Both the position numbers and the translations under genes were made by a program. Shown here piece after piece: positions 22,052 through 25,147 of a DNA stretch of 25,147 bases (within the stretch, counting starts at the first letter, position 1; the number at the start of each line of letters is the position of its first letter). The DNA comes from Dehalococcoidia bacterium (GTDB lineage: Bacteria > Chloroflexota > Dehalococcoidia > Dehalococcoidales > JAUXAE01), in assembly GCA_030665535.1 (NCBI GenBank), contig DAOUZU010000004.1:1-25147 (forward strand). Reading direction: 5' to 3'. The notes under the pieces are model-generated. The model saw only the letters and a program-made list of their open reading frames with translations. It had not been told where the DNA came from and did no database searches.

Positions 22052-24300
22052 CAAGCCTTGAGCTTCGCCTCTGTCCTGGCCACGACCTCCCGTGTGCTAC
22101 CGATGACGTCGGGGTTGACCGAGACCGAGGTGATACCCCAGGTTACCAGTTTAGCGGTGATGTCCGGGTAATCCGATGGTGCCTGGCCGCAGATTGAAGA
22201 GGTAATACCCAGCTTTTGGGATTGTTTGACTACCTTCTCCAGGGCCATCATCACGGCCTCATTCCTCTCGTCGAAGGTCTTGGACAGCTTACCGCTATCG
22301 CGGTCGACGCCCAGGATGAGTTGTGTGAGGTCGTTAGAGCCTATGGAAATGCCGTCCAGTCCGGCGGCGGCGAACTTGTCCAGGAGAAATACGTTGGACG
22401 GTACCTCCACCATCATCCACAGCTTGAAATCGGTGGAGCGCTTCAGGTCTTCGCCTTCCATAATTTTAATGGTTTGCCTCAGTTCATCAACGGTACGCAC
22501 GAAAGGAATCATCACCCACAGGTTCTTGTGCGCCTGGCGGCACTTCTTGATGGCGGCGATTTCCAGCTTGAACACCTCGGGGTCGGCAACATACCGGTAG
22601 GCGCCGCGATAGCCGATCATGGGGTTCTCCTCGGCCTCTTCGTATTTGTGGCCGCCGGTCAGCTCGCGGTACTCGTTGGTCTTTAAGTCCGTCGTCCGGT
22701 AGACGACCGGGCGGGGATCGAAAGCCCGGGCGAATGAGCAAAGGCCGTTAAACAGCTTCTCGGTGAACTCGGCCCCCCGCCCCTGGTCAATCATGTAGCG
22801 GGGGTGCTGGCCTATCCGGGCAATCATAAACTCGGCCCGCAGCAGCCCCACGCCGTCGACATTGCGCTCGGCTACATGGTCGGCCAACTCCGGCTGGGCC
22901 AGGTTTACGTAGACCTTCGTCCTGGTGGTTATCGCCTCCCTGGCCAGGCTTATCACGGAGGTCGTATGGATACGGCGGGCGACCTTGCCACTGTAGACCT
23001 TGCCGCTGGAGCCATCGACGGTAACCACTTTCTTATCCTTTAGCAGTGTCGTTGCCCGCTCGGTGCCGACGACAGCCGGTATGCCCAGCTCGCGGCTGAC
23101 AATGGCGGCGTGGGCAGTGCGGCCACCGCGGTTCGTTACGATAGCGGCCGCCTTTTTCATAGCCGGCACGAAGTCCGGGGTGGTCATATCGGTCACCAGT
23201 ATATCGCCGGGCAGTACCCGGTCTATCTCGGAGGCGTCGTGAAGCACCTTCACCGGCCCTGAGGCCAGGCCGGGGCTGGCGGCCACGCCGGTAACCAGCA
23301 CCGGGGCTTTAATGTCAGCCTGGACCTCGGCTGTCTCCTTGACGGCGGTCACCGGCCTTGTCTGAACGATGTAGATATGGCCGCCTTCCTTGGCCCACTC
23401 AACATCCTGGGGGCTCTTATAGTGTTCCTCCAGTTGCTCGGCCAGGTCGGCCAGCTTGATGATATCGGCATCGCTTATCTTCTGCTGGCGCTGGCTCTCA
23501 GGCGGCACCTTCTGCCAAAGGTTGGGCTCGGCGGCATCCCGCTTCGGGTTTATGGCCAGCTTCTTGTCCTGGCAGCTGATTCTCCTGGAGATTATATGCC
23601 GGCCCTTTTTGTCAATGATGTAGAGGTCCGGGTTTATCTCCCCGGAAACGAGGCCTTCGCCCAGGCCCAGAATAGCCTCAATGATAATCTTGGTGGGGTC
23701 GCTGGTGACGGGTTCTATGGTGAAGATGACGCCGGAAGTTTGGGACTGCACCATTCTCTGCACCGGCACGGCAATGCCCACCTTAACGTGGTCGAAGCCA
23801 TACTGGTGGCGGTAGTAGATTGCCCGGGCCTCAAACAGGGAGGCCCAGCTTTTCATAACAGCGGCGATGACTTCTTCATCGCCCTCTATATTCAGGAAGG
23901 TGCTCTGCTGGCCGGCGAAGGAGGCCTCAGGGAGGTCCTCGGCTGTGGCCGACGAGCGCACTGCTACCAGGCCCTTGCCCAGTCTGGCGTAGGCCGCATT
24001 TATCTCCACCGCCAGTGCCGGCGGCATCTCAGCCGCCAGAATCGTCTTTTCAATCTCGGTGGAAACCTGCTGGAGCTTTCTGGAATCGTTAGTGTCCAGG
24101 TTCGCCAGCATCCTCTTTATCTGGACTCCCAGCCCGGATTTGTCTATGAAATCAAAATAGGCGTCTGCGGTAACTATGAAGCCGGGCGGCACGGGAACAT
24201 TGGCGCCGGTCATCTCGCCCAGATTAGCGCCCTTGCCGCCTACAAGGGGAATGTCGTCCTTAGTAACATCTTTAAACCAGACAATGGATTTGCCGCTCAT
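22051..24300 (-). CDS. ppsA: Phosphoenolpyruvate synthase (pyruvate, water dikinase)
   Basis: A 749-residue PEP synthase, converting pyruvate plus ATP plus water to PEP, AMP and phosphate. The N-terminal ATP-grasp domain begins VGGKGANLGEMT, with AVRSSATAEDLPEASFAGQQ further on. The phosphohistidine domain has GGRTAHAAIVSRELGIPAVVGT with catalytic His397. The C-terminal barrel carries MVEVPSNVFLLDKF, SIGSNDLTQLILGVDRD and the catalytic Cys in SICGQAPSDYPD. The SICGQAPSD block favours PEP synthase over pyruvate phosphate dikinase, which is also longer. The ATG at 24300 gives the family-standard MSGKSIVWF; a GGGAGG lies 12 bases upstream, a long spacing. A start 26 codons earlier would lie upstream of the promoter. 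It heads the dgt-dnaG-rpoD-sbcC unit. Confidence 0.95.
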   Translation of the reverse strand: MSGKSIVWFKDVTKDDIPLVGGKGANLGEMTGANVPVPPGFIVTADAYFDFIDKSGLGVQIKRMLANLDTNDSRKLQQVSTEIEKTILAAEMPPALAVEINAAYARLGKGLVAVRSSATAEDLPEASFAGQQSTFLNIEGDEEVIAAVMKSWASLFEARAIYYRHQYGFDHVKVGIAVPVQRMVQSQTSGVIFTIEPVTSDPTKIIIEAILGLGEGLVSGEINPDLYIIDKKGRHIISRRISCQDKKLAINPKRDAAEPNLWQKVPPESQRQQKISDADIIKLADLAEQLEEHYKSPQDVEWAKEGGHIYIVQTRPVTAVKETAEVQADIKAPVLVTGVAASPGLASGPVKVLHDASEIDRVLPGDILVTDMTTPDFVPAMKKAAAIVTNRGGRTAHAAIVSRELGIPAVVGTERATTLLKDKKVVTVDGSSGKVYSGKVARRIHTTSVISLAREAITTRTKVYVNLAQPELADHVAERNVDGVGLLRAEFMIARIGQHPRYMIDQGRGAEFTEKLFNGLCSFARAFDPRPVVYRTTDLKTNEYRELTGGHKYEEAEENPMIGYRGAYRYVADPEVFKLEIAAIKKCRQAHKNLWVMIPFVRTVDELRQTIKIMEGEDLKRSTDFKLWMMVEVPSNVFLLDKFAAAGLDGISIGSNDLTQLILGVDRDSGKLSKTFDERNEAVMMALEKVVKQSQKLGITSSICGQAPSDYPDITAKLVTWGITSVSVNPDVIGSTREVVARTEAKLKA

Positions 24301-24343
24301 AAGGATAAACTGCCTCCCTCTGGCGCTGTTAGGGGTAACGGAT

Positions 24344-24352
24344 ATTATACCA
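24344..24352 (-). promoter_or_regulatory. Extended -10 promoter for ppsA-dgt-dnaG-rpoD-sbcC
   Basis: On the minus strand TGG directly precedes a perfect TATAAT (24349-24344). The 17-base -35 position reads ATGGCT, 3 of 6 to consensus, so it is a -35-poor, extended -10 promoter. The start is predicted near 24337 and the ribosome site is at 24318-24313. Confidence 0.65.
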
Positions 24353-24457
24353 CAAGCAGGTGGATTAGCCATATACAAGGGGGGGCAGTAAAATTGTGAC
24401 TCTGGTTTGATACAGGGCGTGGCGGTTGAAACGGCCGGACACAGGGCGGTGTTTTTG

Positions 24458-24486
24458 TTGACAGTTTTAAGTCTTAAGGGTAATAT
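24458..24486 (+). promoter_or_regulatory. Promoter for the bifunctional-nuclease gene
   Basis: A perfect TTGACA (24458-24463), a 17-base spacer and TAATAT (24481-24486, 4 of 6). The start near 24493 gives a leader of about 28 bases carrying the GGAGG site. The region from 24353 to 24457, between the two divergent promoters, has a run of seven Gs (about 24379-24385) but no other signal I can identify. Confidence 0.7.
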
Positions 24487-24510
24487 TCATGCAGCAGGCG
24501 GAAAGGGGCA

Positions 24511-24515
24511 GGAGG
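24511..24515 (+). promoter_or_regulatory. Ribosome binding site deciding the start of the bifunctional-nuclease gene
   Basis: GGAGG five bases before the ATG at 24521. The frame is open to 24407, but that region includes the promoter, so the upstream start is excluded. Confidence 0.8.
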
Positions 24516-24520
24516 ACGGA

Positions 24521-25072
24521 ATGATTGAAATGACCATAGACAGCATCCGGGTAAGTCTTATGAATTACCAGCGGGTGGTGATACTGAAGGAAAAAGAGGC
24601 TGAGCGCTACCTGCCTATCTGGATAGGCACCGCCGAGGCCGATGCCATAGCCGTTAAGCTGCAGGGCGTAAACGTTCCCCGGCCGCTGACTCACGACCTG
24701 ATCAACTCCATAATAGAGGTTCTGGGAGCCAAGCTGGATTCCATTGTGGTTAACGATCTTAAGAACGATACCTTCTTTGCCAAGATAGTCCTTACCGTGG
24801 ACGGTGGGCAGATGGAGATAGACTCGCGGCCCAGCGATGCCCTAGCCCTGGCAGTGCGCACGGATGTGTCCATATACGCCGAGGAATCGGTAATGGACAG
24901 GGCCGGCATACTGCTGGATAAGGAAACGGGCAAGCCCATCTTTGAGGAAAAAGAGGGCGAAACCGATGTCAAGGGCGGCAAGGTCAGTGAAGAGGACCAG
25001 CACCGTATGTCCGCCTTCCGTGAGTTCCTGGATACGCTTGACCTGGAGGACTTTGATAAACGAAAGTCCTAG
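24521..25072 (+). CDS. Bifunctional nuclease family protein (DUF151)
   Basis: A 183-residue protein of the DUF151/BFN family. The conserved core is the N-terminal 130 residues: MTIDSIRVSL, RVVILKEKEAERYLPIWIG, the AEADAIA block, TKxx-like PRPLTHDLINSIIEVLGA, DTFFAKIVL, and IDSRPSDALALAVR, a signature of the family. The acidic tail ends DTLDLEDFDKRKS. The plant and thermophile members have been described as nucleases or linked to stress; the bacterial function is uncertain. It is on its own promoter, divergent from ppsA. A further gene begins about 31 bases after its stop. Confidence 0.92.
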   Translation: MIEMTIDSIRVSLMNYQRVVILKEKEAERYLPIWIGTAEADAIAVKLQGVNVPRPLTHDLINSIIEVLGAKLDSIVVNDLKNDTFFAKIVLTVDGGQMEIDSRPSDALALAVRTDVSIYAEESVMDRAGILLDKETGKPIFEEKEGETDVKGGKVSEEDQHRMSAFREFLDTLDLEDFDKRKS

Positions 25073-25103
25073 CCTGAAGTAAACCGGCGCAGGTGAGGTT
25101 GGG

Positions 25104-25147
25104 GTGGAAGGTAATCGTATCAAGAGGCTGATTACTTCTATCAAGTG
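25104..25147 (+). CDS. Start of an unidentified gene (5' partial, cut by the window end)
   Basis: A GTG at 25104 has AGGTGAGG five bases upstream and opens a frame that runs to the window edge, reading (M)EGNRIKRLITSIK for 14 residues. Too little is visible to name a product. The good ribosome site and the absence of any other candidate make a real gene likely, probably co-transcribed with the preceding bifunctional-nuclease gene. Confidence 0.5.
   Translation, partial: MEGNRIKRLITSIK

Noticed and set aside
24301..24378. 26-residue N-terminal extension of ppsA
   Set aside because: It spans the TATAAT box and the ribosome site of the gene, and family similarity starts at the ATG at 24300.
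23377..24399. 340-residue open frame antisense to ppsA
   Set aside because: It mirrors a strongly conserved PEP synthase and runs through the ppsA promoter. Its sequence has no recognisable family, and high-GC genes commonly give such antisense frames.
24407..24520. 38-residue N-terminal extension of the bifunctional-nuclease gene
   Set aside because: The segment contains the TTGACA/TAATAT promoter, and GGAGG lies just before the ATG at 24521, where family conservation begins.
1..25147. Mobile element, CRISPR array, phage or defence island
   Set aside because: I saw no transposase, integrase, direct-repeat array, terminal inverted repeats or tRNA-flanked insertion. Every gene is chromosomal housekeeping type with consistent codon use. 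The HNH protein belongs to a common chromosomal family and the tandem ATPase sits in a primosome unit, so neither is taken as a transposition gene.

Overview
This is a gene-dense bacterial chromosomal segment: nearly every base is coding, and no gap exceeds about 220 bases. It looks like a member of the Chloroflexota, most likely class Dehalococcoidia. That placement is inferred from protein character and gene order: a DnaD/DnaC-type primosome beside rplI-dnaB, holB next to ricT, PlsX, and ppsA-dgt-dnaG-rpoD. It is not proven by any search. GC content is fairly high, which explains the many long antisense open frames. I see no mobile element, CRISPR array, tRNA, rRNA or phage gene.

Layout. 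(1) Bases 10-1179, minus strand: a HAD phosphatase followed by a YbhB/PEBP protein. (2) Bases 1305-4514, plus strand: lysA, holB and ricT, diverging from the HAD promoter. (3) Bases 4511-11739, minus strand: a long, tightly packed unit read in the order CoA-dehydratase-type activase, plsX, trxB, rplI, dnaB, dnaD, a double-domain DnaC-like ATPase, and an HNH nuclease. (4) Bases 11846-15262, plus strand: uvrA and an HD hydrolase, diverging from the activase. (5) Bases 15264-24300, minus strand: ppsA, dgt, dnaG, rpoD and sbcC, with junctions of at most a few bases. (6) From 24521, plus strand: a bifunctional-nuclease family gene and the first codons of another gene.

The themes are replication (DnaB helicase, DnaD, DnaC-like loader, primase, delta-prime clamp-loader subunit), DNA repair (UvrA, SbcC), nucleotide pool control (Dgt), primary transcription (RpoD), and central or lipid metabolism (PpsA, LysA, PlsX).

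The two most notable points are these. First, the primary sigma factor gene has an in-frame TGA exactly where the conserved Leu of region 4.2 should be (E. coli Leu595 position). The missing 17 C-terminal residues are still perfectly readable after it, and the ancestral stop still overlaps the sbcC start codon. Second, the DnaC-like loader carries two complete AAA+ modules in one chain, which align without gaps over 122 residues with 65 identities. No obviously novel defence or biosynthetic system is present; this is otherwise a housekeeping region.
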